A stretch of DNA of 64,000 nucleotides from Neoarius graeffei (GCF_027579695.1 NC_083587.1:4751501-4815500), one strand, 5' to 3'. Positions 11,376 to 23,572 are shown, counted from the stretch's first letter. Numbers and translations: made by a program. The notes: generated from the letters alone by a model not told the origin.

Positions 11376-14300
11376 GTGCTGATCCGTCACGGTCTGCTGC
11401 TCCTTTGGGTGTAAGGGGCTTAGGGCACTCGCGCTTGACAAGTAGGCCGATACTCAGCACACCTGCTCGAACAAAGCAAAGGAAGTCTCCAGCACTTCGT
11501 ATTGCAAGCTGGAACATTAGGAAAATGTTAACAGGATTGTCAAATGACACAACTTATTGATGACAACCGAAAAACAGCTGTCATTGATGCTGAACTTGCC
11601 AGACTAAACGTGGACATTGCTGCACTTAAAGAAACTAGACTTGCAAATGATGGCTCATTACAAGAAAGCCAATATGCCTTCTTCTAGAAGGGGAAACAAC
11701 AGGATGACAGACGTGAACACGGAGTTGGGTTCGCAGTAAGAACATCTCTCCTAACCATGATAGAAGCACCTTCTGGCGGTACCGAACGGCTACTGTGCCT
11801 TCGTCTAAATTCCACAAACGGTCCAGCAAACCTTGTGTCTGTCTATGCACCCATGCTTAAGTCCCCTACTGAGACAAAGGACAAGTTCTACAATGAGCTC
11901 GATGAGCTTATTAGTCAAATGTCTCCAACAGAGGACATCTACCTGCTTGGTGATTTCAATGCCAGAGTTGGCGCTGAGCACGATGTCTGGCCGGCATGCA
12001 TCGGCCACTTTGGAGTGGGCGAAATAAATGAAAATTGACAGAGACTTTTGGAACTATGTTGCGCCAGGAACTTATCGATAACAAATACTTATTTCCCAAA
12101 CAAGGAAAAGCACAGAGTCTCCTGGATGCACCCCAGATCACATCGATGGCACCAGCTTGACCTTGTCATTACCAGAAGGAAAACCCTCCAAACGGTGCAC
12201 AGCACACAGAGCTATCGCAGCGCTGACTGTGATTCCGATCATTCCCTTGTTATCAGCAAAATAGCTCTACAAGGAAGAAAACTGCTGTACCATGCGAGGC
12301 CTAGGAGTCTCCCAAGGATAAACACTGCCCGTACTAAAGATATTGACAGCAAAAACAAATGCCATTCCCTTATCAATGGCCTGAGACTGGCCAGGGATGT
12401 TGTGTCAGCAGAAACACGATGGCAGCACCTCAGCGCTGCTATATACAAGTCTGCTATTGCCGCATTTGGGAGGAAAGAAAAGAGAAATATTGACTGGTAC
12501 AAAGCCAACCTTATGCTTATGGAGCCAGCAACCCGGGCCAAAAAAGAAGCATTAGTTAAATGGAAGAGGGACCCCACTTTGCAGAACTTACTCTTGCTAA
12601 AGAACGCTAAGGCTAGTAGTCAAAAACTAGCAAGGAAATGCAAATGACTATTGGCTACAGCTTTGCTCCTCCATAGAACATGCATCCTTGACTGGCAATG
12701 TTAGGGCCATGTACGATGGCATTAAGCAGGCCACCGGTCCGACCATAAAGAAAACAGCCCCCTTAAAAGCACAAACTGGCGACACCATCACTGACCAACA
12801 GGGACAGATGGATCGGTGGGTTGAACATTACTCGGAGCTGTACTCCATGGAGAACACAGTATCCGAGGAGGCCATAAACAGCATTCCATCAATGACAGTC
12901 CTCAAAGAACTAGATACACAGCCTACTATGGCAGAGTTAGAGAAGGCAATTGATGCCCTCTCTAGTGGAAAAGCACCAGGGAAGAATGCAATCTCACCAG
13001 AGGTAGTTAAGGAAGGAAAACCAGCGCTTCTCCCACACCTTTATGAACTTCTTTGCTTATGCTGGAATGAAGGTGACATGCCACAGAGCATGCGGGATGT
13101 CAATATTGTGACTTTGTATAAAAACAAAGGGGATAGAACCGATTGCAACAACTATCATGGGATTTTGCTTCTCAACATAGTTGGGAAGGTCTTCGCTCAT
13201 GTGGTTCTTGTCAGACTACAGGTACTAGCCGACCATGTGTACCTTGAGGCACAGTGTGGGTTCAGAGCGGGGTGCTCCACTATCCACATTGTATTCTCAG
13301 TGAGACAGTTACAGGAAAAGTGTCGGGAGTTGCGGAAACCCCTCTACCTTGCTTTTGTCGACCTCTCAAAGGCTTTCGATCTCGTAAGCCGTAGCGGACT
13401 GTTCAGGCTACTTGAGAAGATAGGTTGCCCACCAAAGCTGCTCAGCATAATCAAGTCCTTCCACAGCAACATGAAAAGCACTGCCAGCTTTGAGGGTAGT
13501 ACCTCCAAGCCTTTCCCGATTCTCAGTGGAGTTAAACAGGGCTGTGTACTTGCCCCAACACTGTTCGGGATCTTTTTCTCACTGCTCTTGATGTATGCCT
13601 TCCAGTCCTCCGATGATGGGGTCTACATCCACACCCGCCATGATGGCAAACTTTACAACCTGGCCCACTAACGCGCCAAAACAAAGGTAACACGCGTGCT
13701 CCTTAGGGAGCTACTATTTGCCGATGACACAGCCCTTGCGAGTCATACACCTGATGGACTCCAACGCCTGATGGACAGGTTCTCAAATGCCTGTAAAGAG
13801 TTTGCCTTAAGAATCAGCATAAAGAAGACTGAGGTGATGGCCCAAGATGCTCCAAGCCCTCCGGTAATATCGATCAACGGCTCTTTGCTTGCTGTGACTG
13901 ATCGATTCACATACCTGGGATCCACTGTCACAAACAACTCATCTCTGGATGCTGAAATAAACACAAGAATTGGCAAAGCAGCCTCTGTTATGAGCAAACT
14001 CAACAAAAGAGCTTGGGGAAACAAAAACCTGACAATAAATACCAAGCTAAAGGTGTACCAGGCCTGTGTGCGAAGTACTCTCCTCTATGGCAGTGAAACA
14101 TGGACGACATATGCCAAACAAGAGGCAAAGCTCAATGCCTTTCACATACGGTGTCTTCGCAGGATCCTAGGAATTAAATGGCAGGACAAGGTAACAAAAA
14201 CTAATGTTCTCGAGAGGTCCAGTTCCAGGACCTTATTTGCAACGATCAGTGAACGCTGCCAGAGATGGCTTGGACATGTTCGCCGTATGGGGAAAGGACA

Positions 14301-14634
14301 TGTTCCGAAAGATCTCCTATATGGTCAGCTTGAATGCGGTTCACATCCAACTGGTCGCCTGCACCTGAGGTACAGAGATGTGTGCAAGAGAGATCTTAAG
14401 TCAGCTAACATCGACGTAAACTGATGGGAGGAAACAGCGATTGACTGGTCAGCATGGAGACAAATTGTCAAAGCAGGGGTTAAGGAAGCTGAAGCTACCA
14501 GATCCCAACTCAGAGATCAGCGGCAACAGAAGGCACCTTCTGCCAACACCACCACATTCAGTTGTGAAGGATGTGGCAGAGACTGCCACTCTAGAATTGG
14601 CTTGGTCAGCCACCAAAGAAGATGCCGTCCATGA
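11376..14634 (+). pseudogene. LINE endonuclease/reverse transcriptase, broken (left arm)
   Basis: Endonuclease motifs: 'ETRLAN' near 11634, 'SVYAP', 'YLLGDFNARVG' and 'CDSDHSLV' with the Asp-His pair. RT motifs: 'LYKNKGDRTDCNNYHG', 'FVDLSKAFD', 'GVKQGCVLAPTLF' and the catalytic 'LFADDTA' at about 13717. The C-terminus ends in a Cys/His motif, 'CEGCGRDCHSRIGLVSH', at about 14568-14620. In-frame stops interrupt it ('FF*KGK' near 11685, near 12037, near 12645, at 13669 and near 14422), so it is not functional. The RT catalytic aspartates are intact. Confidence 0.9.
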
Positions 14635-14985
14635 CCGAAACCCATCATCTCTTTAAGACGGATGGAGGACAATGATATAGATATCAAGCTATGTTAGTTC
14701 AGAGTGCCACAGGGTCATTTTCTCACACACCAATCTGCATATTCCTAAAGGAACGTGCTGTCTTGTACAGTGCCTTGCAAAAGTATTCATACCCCTTGAA
14801 CTTTTTCACATTTTTCCACCTTACAACCACAAACTTAAAAGTTTTTTATTGAGATTTTAAGTGAGAGACCAACACAGAGTAGCACATAATTGTGAAGTGA
14901 AATGAAAATGATAAATGGTCTTCAAAATTTTAAACAAATAAAAATCTGAAAAATGTGATGTGCATTAGTATTCAGCCCCCCTGCA

Positions 14986-15975
14986 TCAATACTTCGTAGA
15001 GCCACCTTTTGCTGCAATTACAGCTGCAAGTCTTTTGTGGTATGTCTCTACCAGCTTTGCAAATCTAGACACTGAAATTTTTGACCATTCTTCTTTGCAA
15101 AATAGCTCAAGCTCAGCCAGATTGGATGGAGAGTGTCTGTGAACAGCAATTTTCAAGTCTTGCCACAGATGCTCAATGGGATTTAGGTCTGGACTTTGAC
15201 TGGGCCATTCTAACACATGAATATTCTTTGATCTATACCATTCCATTGTAGCTCTGGCTGTATGTTTAGGGTTATTGTCTTGCTGGAAGGTGAATTTCCT
15301 TCCCAGTCTCAAGTCTTTTGCAGCCTCCAACAGGTTTTCTTCCAGGATTGCCCTGTATTTAGCTCCATCCATCTTCCCATCAACTCTGACCAGCTTCCCT
15401 GTCCCTGCTGAAGAAAAGCATCCCTATAGCATGATGCTGCCACCATCATGTTTCACAATGGGGATGGTGGGTGCAGGGTGATGAGCAGTGTTAGTTTTCC
15501 ACCACACACACAGCGCTTTGCATTTAGGCCAAAAAGTTCAACTTTGGTCTCATCTGACCAAAACACCTTCTTCCACATGTTTGCTGTGTCCCCTACATGG
15601 CTTCTTATGCCTGTCTTTCAACAATGGCTTTCTTCTTGCCACTCTTCCAAAAAGGCCAGATTTGTGGCATGTATGACTTATAGTTGTCCTGTGCACAGAT
15701 TCTCCCACCTGAGCAGTGGATTTCTGCAGCTCCTCCAGAGTGATCATGGGCCTCTTGGCTGCTTCTCTGACCCTTGCTCACTCTGTCAGTTTAGGTGGAT
15801 GGCCATGTCTTGGTAGGTTTGCAGTTGTGCCATACTTTTTTCATTTTTGAATGATGGATTGAACAGTGCTTCTTGAGATGTTCAGAGCTTGGGATATTTT
15901 TTTATAACCTAACCCTGCTTTAAACTTCTCCAGAACTTTATCCCTGACCTGTCTGGTGAGTTCTTTGGTCGTCAT
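14986..15975 (-). pseudogene. Tc1-like transposase, left-arm copy
   Basis: Begins at the ATG at 15975 ('MTTKELTRQVRDKV') and ends 'AAKGGSTKY' at 14986. The first catalytic Asp region reads '[10 protein letters not shown]' (about 15560) and is intact, unlike the right-arm copy. The second reads 'FTFQQDNNPKHTARA' with its first Asp kept. The Glu region '[11 protein letters not shown]' is present. The reading frame has stops and shifts in the N-terminal half and near the first Asp, so it is inactive as it stands. Confidence 0.9.
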
Positions 15976-16062
15976 GATGCTGTTTGTTCTTCAGTGTTCT
16001 CTAACAAACCACTGAGGCCTTCACAGAACAAGTGTATTTATGCTGAGAGTAAATTACACACA

Positions 16063-16319
16063 AAGTCAAAAAGTCTCATATACATTTTTCATACATATGT
16101 TGGGGAGTGCTTGTTAGAGAGCACACTCTGTCTAGGCCATCAGCATGGTGGCCAGTTCCTTTCCTCATCGCCTTTAGCTTCCCCAGTGTTTCCACCAGGT
16201 CCCGATTCACTGCCAGGTGGGTAGGAGGCAAGCCCCAGATCACCGTCTGAGGCAAGGCTCAAACCAGGGACTCTTCGCTTGGTAGTCAAGCACTCTCACC
16301 ACTTGGCCACCTCACCTCA
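16063..16319 (-). mobile_element. tRNA-derived SINE inside the left-arm Tc1
   Basis: A 13-bp target duplication TAAATTACACACA flanks it (16050-16062 and 16320-16332). The minus strand starts with a tRNA-like head ('gtggccaagtggtgagagtg', B-box-like 'ggtttgagcc') and continues with a non-Mermaid body. The right-arm Tc1 reads through the site near 42495. Confidence 0.92.
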
Positions 16320-16626
16320 TAAATTACACACAGTAGGACTCTATTAACTAATTAGATGACTTCTGAAGGCAATTGATTGCACTGGATTGTATTTAGAGGT
16401 ATCAGAGTATAGGGGGCTGAATACTAATGCACACCAGATTTTTTGGATTTTTATTTGTTTAAAATTTTGAAGACCATTTATCATTTTTGTTTCACTTCAC
16501 AATTATGTGCTACTCTGTGTTCGTCTATCACATAAAATCTCAATAAAAAATTTTTAAGTTTGTGGTTGTAAGGTGGAAAAATGTGAAAAAGTTCAAGGGG
16601 TATGAATACTTTTGCAAGGCACTGTA

Positions 16627-18491
16627 AATGCTCAAATGTCAAACAAATGCTCAAAATGAGCAAAATGTTCAGCAAATCACATCGCAAATGAAAGACAGGA
16701 CGCGTATGACAATTACCTTAACAGAATCTGAACGTGGTCATTGGTTGGACTCTTGAATTGTTGGTGTTGCATTTATGTCAATTCATCGCTCAAAGAACTA
16801 TATCAATACAATCAAACAAAAGTGAATTTTTGAAAGAGTTGTTCACTTGTTGCCCAATCTGGGTTTTCCTTGTCGAATAAGGAAGCTGGTTCACCTTTAA
16901 GAAATTCGAACACTTTCATGAAGAAGCTAACCTGAATGCGAACAGAAATAAAATGAGATTCTTATGCAAACTCTTCCATACTGATTTACAACTTTCTATT
17001 TTTATTTTATTTTTTTTAATCCAAGTTCTTACCTGAAATAAAATGCTCGCTAAAAATGTGGGTATTCACAAACTTTTCTGGAGTTTTCAGGCTTAGATCC
17101 TCTTGTCGCATTCTTTCTAACCACTCATTTCTTCATTGTTCTTGAAGCATTTGCTTCTCTTTCATATTTTTCTTGATAGCAGGCATATGATAAACCTTTT
17201 TATCTATTTCTCGATTTGAATGATTTGAACAACCAAAAAAAAAAATGCAAAAATGAACCATATTGAAGACAGACCAGGCCTTGCTTGCACAAATGACTGT
17301 GTTTGTTTGTCACCCAGGTGAAATTATCACATGATGCATCAGGTTGTGCGCAAAGGGTCTATCGGAAATCACAATGAGACATGCTTTGTTTGGATAATAA
17401 TAAAAAGGAGAGGGAAAAAAAATTCTGGTACAATGAAAGTAATGTCTTGCACAATTTGGTCAGATCATGAGAGTATTTGGCACAGGCCAGTATAGCTGTA
17501 TATCCAATATAGCTGTAAACACTTACAGATTGAACACCTTTAATTTAATATTGACCAACGATAATTTATCATTAAAGATTAGCCATGATTAACAATGAAT
17601 AAACAATGGTTAGGCTAATGACTAATTAAGGACAAAAAGGAGCCAATAAAAAAACAAGTCATTGATTTGGTAAGTTTAACCCAGCATTGCACTCAATATA
17701 ACCAAAATATTGGGTTGAAATAAGAATCCAACCATTACGTAAATTTAAATTAATGGCCTTGTTAAAGTAACCCAACCTGCCAGGTGAAATGCATAACTCT
17801 TTTCACTGAGTTAAAATGACCCAGCGTTGTTAAAATGCCACTTACTTCTTTAAGTTACCAGCAGCAGCACAGAAAGGAATGCAATAACAAATATCAGACC
17901 TTACTTTATCAGCTCTCTCAAATGCAAAATTTAATACAGAATCTATAAAGTTCTAAATTAGCTGCATTTTCACCAACACTAACCTCATTCTTACACTCCA
18001 AGTTTCATTTACAGGGAAATCTTATTCATTTCACCAGTTGGGCAAAATAAACCAACATGCAAAACATCAAACCCATCTGTCAAAATAAAGCCAGCGCTCT
18101 AATGAACACACTCAGCACTGTCTACTCCCAGGCCTTTTCTCTTCTATAAACATAATGCTCACAATAAATGGTGTGTTAAAACCTATCGTTTTTCAAATCT
18201 GTGTTACAGTAAATGTATATACATGTACACTCTGTTTTGACCAAAATACCATAGGTAAACCAAAACTGTACCTCTACACTTACAGCTGAGCATTGCAAAA
18301 GATGTTTAGCATTTGCTTTTCTCACCAAACCTAGGAGAAATTAAATAGTGCTGATGTTCAGAATTATTGAGGTAATATGTACAAATGAAGGAGTAAGATT
18401 ATGTATATGATAAAGTGCATGAGTATTGCACATAGAGGAATATTGTACTAGTATGTTATTGCACTAGTGTTGATATAATAATACACAGCAC
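16627..18491. other. non-coding tract shared by both arms
   Basis: No convincing reading frame or RNA gene. AT-rich, with phrases such as 'acccagcattgcactcaat' that look like an old dispersed repeat. It matches 40330-42191 in inverse orientation with scattered differences. Confidence 0.6.
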
Positions 18492-18503
18492 AGAATATAC
18501 AGA

Positions 18504-18875
18504 GGGGCGGCACGGTGGTGTAGTGGTTAGCGCTGTCACCTCACAGCAAGAAGGTCCTGGGTTTGAGCCCTGGGGCCGGCGAGGGCCTTTCTGTGTGGAG
18601 TTTGCATGTTCTCCCCGTGTCCACGTGGGTTTCCTCCGGGTGCTCCGGTTTCCCCCACAGTCCAAAGACATGCAGGTTAGGTTAACTGGTGACGCTAAAT
18701 TGACCGTAGGTGTGAATGTGAGTGTGAATGGTTGTCTGTGTCTATCAGCCCTGTGATGACCTGGCGACTTGTCCAGGGTGTACCCCGCCTTTCGCCCGTG
18801 GTCAGCTGGGATAGGCTCCAGCTTGCCTGCGACCCTGTAGAAGGATGGAGCGGCTAGAGATAATGAGATGAGATG
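18504..18875 (+). mobile_element. full-length Mermaid/DANA-type SINE (GATGA tail)
   Basis: Head GGGCGGCACGGTGGTGTAGT with tRNA-like A and B boxes, body with 'gttctccccgtgt' and 'aaagacatgcaggttaggtt', and tail 'gatgagatgag'. A target duplication AGAATATACAGA lies at 18492-18503 and 18876-18887. The right arm keeps only the first few bases (at 40319-40325) because of a later deletion. Confidence 0.93.
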
Positions 18876-18887
18876 AGAATATACAGA

Positions 18888-19420
18888 ACTGGTCAAATGC
18901 CATGGGCTGTATTGCACAGTAGTATAGCAGCAGTGAGTGAGTGGAGGTGTGCTGTTCAGACCTGTGGATAAGTTGGCGGAGGCAGTGAGTGCTGTGAGTT
19001 CAGTAGTGTGATATCTATGGGGTAAAAAATATTCCTCAGCTGGGTTGTGCGGGTGTACAGAGTTCTGTAGCGCTTTCCAGGGGGTAAAGAGTCCGTGTCC
19101 AGGATGGGTTGGATCCTTGATAATGTTTTTGGCTCTGCGAGTGCACCGGTAGTGATGGATTTCTTCCAGTGATGGAAGTGGAGTGCCTGTGATCCGCTGA
19201 GCTGTTTTTATGATGCGCTGCAGGGTCTTCTTATCTTCCAAGGTGCAGCCCGAGTGATGCAGTGCGTGATCAGTGACTCTATTGTGCACCTGTAGAAGTT
19301 CATCAGCAGCTGTTGAGGCAGTTTTGCTTTCCTCAGAGTCCTCAGGAAATGGAGCCTCTGAAGACCTTTTTCAGCCAGGGCCGAAGTGTTTGGGGTCCAT
19401 GATGGGAGTCAAGAGCCATG
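18888..19420 (-). pseudogene. LINE RT protein C-terminal fragment
   Basis: The minus strand gives 'VTDHALHHSGCTLEDKKTLQ', 'RIIKTAQRITGTPLPSLEE' and 'RAKNIIKDPTHPGHGLFTP', the typical end of a fish LINE polyprotein. Sequence upstream on the same strand (about 19300-19400) gives 'GLQRLHFLRTLRKAKLPQQ' with shifts. The related RT palm fragment at 20427-20741 probably belongs to the same LINE type. Confidence 0.75.
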
Positions 19421-19550
19421 CAGAACAACACACTGCACTGTCTAAAAGACCAATTATTATTTAATTTAGTAATCAGTCTTCAGCATTTCTCTGAGCAGGA
19501 CCAAACTGTCAATAAAGACACAATGTAAAATCTCCTGCACCGAACATCAG

Positions 19551-20303
19551 TTGACACCACCAGCTAACAACTTGAAGGCAGGGTTCAACTTGCACTGAAA
19601 AGAACCCCAGTGCATTTCAGGTCCAATGCATTAATCCCTGACTGATTGCCAAAATGGAGCAAAGTCAAGGCCGAAAGGGTCATTCCTTGTCTTGGGTTTT
19701 TTAGTTTTTAGTTTTTCAGAACTGTCCATGATCTATATAAGGTGGCAACCTTTGTCCTCATTAGTATAGTGGCCAGTATCTCTACCTGTCAGGTGGAAGA
19801 CCAGGGTTTGATTCCCTAATGGGGAGGGTATATTAGCTGTGAGTGTAAGAAGGCAAAAGGGTTTTCTGCCTTCATGGATGGTTTCCAAGCAGCTTATGCT
19901 GCCCTCTATTATATTTTCTCTTCTCCCGACACACCTCATTCTATTCTTCTGCTAATTACCAGCAGTTCTGGGGGAAGTGCATGCGTTTGTTGAGGAAACA
20001 ATATCAAATCTACTGCACCGAACATTTTCAGGGACCACATTTGTGAATCAGAGATTTCCACAAATCTGACAGCATTCTAATTTTCAAAGTTCTGTAACAT
20101 AAATGAAATAGATGACACCATTGGTGAAATTAATTGGCAAACACTATAAAAGGGTCAGTTGACACCAACAGCTTACACCATGAAGGCAGGCTTCAACTTG
20201 CACTGAAAAGATCCCCAGTTCATTTCAGGTTCAATGCATTAATCCCTGAGCGGTTGCGAAAATGGAGCAAAGTCAAGGCTGAAAGTGTCATTCCTTGTCT
20301 TGG
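19551..20303 (+). repeat. pair of 150-bp direct repeats around tRNA-Asp
   Basis: 19551-19693 and 20158-20303 share 'aacttgcactgaaaaga', 'caatgcattaatccctga' and 'ggtcattccttgtcttggg'-type sequence. They are about 610 bp apart. The same pair occurs inverted at 39093-39240 and 39700-39845, and one copy at about 30145-30275. Confidence 0.75.
19755..19826 (+). tRNA. tRNA-Asp(GTC), left arm
   Basis: 72 nt from TCCTCATTAGTATAGTGG to ATGGGGAG. The acceptor stem pairs throughout with one T-G. The anticodon stem TCTAC/GTGGA closes the loop CTGTCAG with anticodon GTC. The B box GGTTTGATTCC is good. One T-stem mismatch (C-A) is present. A TTTT run lies about 35 nt downstream. Counterpart at 39565-39636. 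Confidence 0.85.
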
Positions 20304-20426
20304 GGCTTTTTTATTACTATTATTTTTATTCGTGGTGAATAAGAGAAGAGAATATACAAAGAAGAAGACCATCTGTCTGTGATTTTGTCACAAATGATAC
20401 CCTAAAATTGTCTAAGACTAGATGGG

Positions 20427-20741
20427 CTAGTGTGTCCTCCCTTGCTGTCTCCTGTAGTCCACTATCATCTGCTTAGTTTTACTGACGTTGAGAGAGAGGT
20501 TGTTGTCCTGGCACCAGCTGGCTAACGCCTTCACTTCCTCTCTGCATGCTGTCTCATCGTTGTCCGTAAGGAGGCCCAAGATGGTTGTGCCATCAGCAAA
20601 CTTGTTGATGATGTTGGCGCTGTATTTAGCAGTACAGTCGTGGGCGAACAAGGAGTACATGAGGGGACTGAGCACACAGCCCAGTGGCTCACCTGTGTTC
20701 AGGATCAGTGAGGAGGAAGTGTGGCTACCGATTATCACCAC
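20427..20741 (-). pseudogene. LINE RT palm fragment, left arm
   Basis: The minus-strand frame holds 'GCVLSPLMYSLFAHDC', then 'FADGTTILGL' where the catalytic FADD box has Asp changed to Gly, then 'REEVKALASWCQDNNLSLN' and 'KTKQMIVDYRRQQ'. This is the RT palm of a non-LTR retrotransposon, truncated at both ends. Copies lie at 29668-30030, 38650-38964 and 52273-52587. Confidence 0.85.
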
Positions 20742-20829
20742 CTGTCTGATTATCTGCCTGTCAGAAAGTCAAAGATCCATCTGCAAATGGTCATCTGCTG
20801 ATGAAATCATGAAATATTTCGTCATGATT

Positions 20830-21417
20830 GCATTTTCTCTGCTCATACCAAGGCAGTTTGTACTTATTAAGTGCAACTTTGCACCTAAATCCTTTCAAGA
20901 TCTTGCAACCTGATTTGATTTTGGTTGCTGGTCACAGCCCATGGTCAGACTGTGAGCAGAAGCTTTTTTTGAAGAAGCTCATTTGGGTGATAACAGATAG
21001 CGTGATTATAAAATTTTTAACATCGAGTCTGTTTTGTTGATGTTAAAAACTGTTCATTGATGGAAACTTGAGTGCAAAACCGTTCATGACAACTTCAGTC
21101 CGAAAGTTAGCCAGTCAACTGTAGTCCTCAGCCATAAATGCATCCCTGTACCGGCCATTTCCATCCTTTATTGGATGTGTTGTTTTCAGGACAGGAAGAA
21201 GCCTTTCCCTCAGTGATCTTCAAGGCTCCAGTCTTTTAAAACTGCCTAATTTCCTGACATGGGATCCTTGACCTGCTTCTCCTTCTTTTGATGCATGTTT
21301 CAGGAAGCAGATGTTGCTTTATTGTTCAGTGAGAGTAATTGGGTCAAGGTTGGTGAGAAGTGGTTCTTCAGAGCACATGGTGGCTTTTGGACCACCATGT
21401 TGAAGAAGGGAAGTAGG
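20830..21417. other. arm sequence with a partial tRNA-Ile duplication
   Basis: No coding sequence. 21147-21225 ('catccctgtaccggccattt' onwards, then 'gttgttttcaggacagg') is a diverged duplicate of the 3' half of tRNA-Ile and its downstream flank at 23630-23690. The right arm has the same piece near 36230-36305. 20885-20912 is the empty site of the right-arm L2-like insertion. Confidence 0.6.
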
Positions 21418-21420
21418 TGT

Positions 21421-23336
21421 AGGTTATATGTATGTGCAATTGGTCTTAAGTGATCAATGTCATTAAATCAGTCTCATTAAATCATTAAATCAGTCTCATT
21501 AATAATACCATTAATTTTGGTGCTTAATAATAAATTACCAAACAGCTAAATTATGGTATATTCCAAATTGTTATGATCACTATCGTATTACCTAAATACT
21601 GCAACCAATGGCGTTCATATACACCTTGGAATTCTTTGAGATTGGATGACTTCAAAAATATGGGAACAACACAGACACAGTTTAACAATTAATTGAATTT
21701 ATTATAACAAAGATAAAAATGAATAATAGCAGTTGAAATCTTCAAATGGTCAGCAGCAAACAGTGAGGTATGTTTATGTGTGAGAGCATGTGTGTGTGTG
21801 TGAGAGGAGAGAGGGAGAGAAAAAGTGTGTGTGTGATAAAAAAATTGAGTATTAGCAGTTGAAATACATTCAAATGGTCATCAGTGATATGTGTGGGTTT
21901 AAATGTGGGCGCGATAAAGTTTGAATTGAATCAGGGCTTGGAATGTTATCTAAAGTTGAGACAAAGGACCTTGTGGTAAAGAACGAAGGAGGAGGGGTCA
22001 CCACGTGTTTTAAGGAGAACAAAGGGTGTGTGTGTGTGGGGGGGTGACCACGTGGCTGAGACAAAGGTGACCACCTCGTGGTATTCTAACCCTCTACTTA
22101 TAACGTTACCAAAATCACTGAAATCTTGATGAGGTCAAAATATGTGCAATAATGAAATTAAAGGTTAGAAAGGATAGCAAGAGCATGCAAAAGCCTATCT
22201 ATTAACAATTGAGAGATCAACACAAATAGAACAATAATCAATTCAACACCCTAAGTAGCTCATACAGAGCTTCTCACACCTGGAACACCATTCCTAGCAC
22301 AATTAGAGAACTACAAACATTCAACTCATTTAGTAAACAGGTAAAATTATGGCTATTGGATAATCAACACTGTCAACATAACTCTGCATAGTCTGTATTT
22401 GCATTTGTTTTATTCTTTTTGTTTGTTTTTAACTAATTTTACATTATTTACTTAATTAATGTGTGCAATATTTTTTATTTATTTATTTTAACAATCTGTG
22501 CAATACTTGTTTTTATTTTCTTAGGGACCATCAACCTGTCTAGGGACAAAAGATGGAAATTAGCCTTTTGGCTACAATCTTGTATATTTTGCATTTTTTA
22601 AATGTTATTAATATATGCTGTCCCTTTGTTAAATAAATAAACTTTCAAACTTTCAAGTGTCTACAGTGTACAAAATTAAACCATTCCTGAGTTTAAATTC
22701 ACACTACTTCATAAAGCTAATTCCTAAGACTAGTCTTTGTGCTCAAAAATGCCAGTCTTACTTCCAGTATCTTGCTGATATGCAAGATTATAGAGATGTT
22801 CAAAAACTTCTGAATCCGCCGGAGCATGTGGGTCGTTTCCGTGGAAAGCAGAGAATTCTTGGTCCAAACTTCAGCGTCCATGAAGAAAAGTCTCTGATCA
22901 AACAATGCGCACAGCGCTTTTAGTCAGAAGGAATCTGGTCGCTTCTAACTTTAAATTAACTGCTTTGGGCTGCAGTCGTAACGTTACTTAATGAACAAAT
23001 GTAAAAGAAACCAGTTGTACTCAATCTGAGTTAAATCGCGCAATTCTGGATTTTTTTACCGTGGCCAGTGGTAAACAAAAGAAAACGCGCTCAATTCTGT
23101 TTCTTGCAAGAAAGACGTCTTTATCTTGGGGTGCTCTGACGAGCAGATCTCTTTGTGTCCATGTGATGAGCTCATGTGGCGCCAAAAGAGAAAGAGAGTA
23201 GCATGCCTTAGTTACTTATGGAGTCATGGAGGAAGTGACGTAGCTGATCCCGCCCAGGCGTGACGTAGGTCAACGCGGAAGTTGGTTGATGGGATTTGTA
23301 GTTTCTAGATGGGACGCTGGCATTGTACTTACATAA
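21421..23336 (-). mobile_element. 1.9-kb insertion with LTR-like ends, left arm only
   Basis: The right arm reads continuously through the site near 36030, so this segment is an insertion. If the boundary is shifted by three bases the element runs TGTAGG...CTTACA, imperfect inverted ends with TG/CA, flanked by TAGG and TAAG, a possible 4-bp target duplication with one change. It shares block order with the LTR-like repeat at 1-1394 (TG-rich block with 'ccacgtgttt', then 'gaatctggtcgc' and 'tgggctgcagt'). I infer a related LTR with a LINE tail nested in it. Confidence 0.55.
22240..22650 (+). mobile_element. LINE 3' end fragment
   Basis: Begins with text like 'SHTWNTIPSTIRELQTFNSF', the common end of LINE RT proteins, then a T-rich 3' untranslated region and a tail 'aaataaataaactttcaaac'. 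It is 5' truncated and nested in the 21421-23336 insertion. Confidence 0.6.
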
Positions 23337-23572
23337 GTGTGCATCCTTCTTTCACATTGTTAAAGCTATCCATGCTGACTTTGCTCAGTAGATAGAATAT
23401 GTTTTTCAGACTGGATGTTGGGATTTTCATACCCCTGTGTAAATATGTGAGTGGGTCGAACTAAGGGCTTCAAAACAATAATCAAGAGAAAAGACATCTG
23501 TACAAGGGAAAGTCACCGCCTCGTCACTATTTAGTGAAGCACCTCAGTAGCCATGACATTTTTTTTTTCCTG

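Larger units (their letters stand above)
10130..14767 (+). mobile_element. non-LTR retrotransposon (endonuclease/RT LINE), left-arm copy
   Basis: Matches 43786-47770 in reverse complement. Order: a 5' region with a conserved frame, an endonuclease domain, an RT domain, a C-terminal Cys/His motif and a short 3' untranslated stretch that ends at the Tc1 element. An L2-like fragment is inserted at 10724-11369. I do not assign the clade; the 'LLYGSETWTTYAKQEAKLN' and CxxCGRDCHSRIGLxSH signatures mark a LINE type common in fish and invertebrates. Confidence 0.85.
14768..16624 (-). mobile_element. Tc1/mariner-type transposon, left-arm copy
   Basis: Ends are CAGTGCCTTGCAAAAGTATT and its inverse, with flanking TA at 14766-14767 and 16625-16626. 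About 1.86 kb, including a 270-bp SINE insertion. The right arm carries the same element at the same place (42194-43783), so insertion pre-dates the duplication. Confidence 0.93.

Noticed and set aside
18456-19289. 277-codon frame, one of the longest in the window
   Set aside because: It fuses the end of a LINE protein to a SINE read in the wrong sense. Not a real product.
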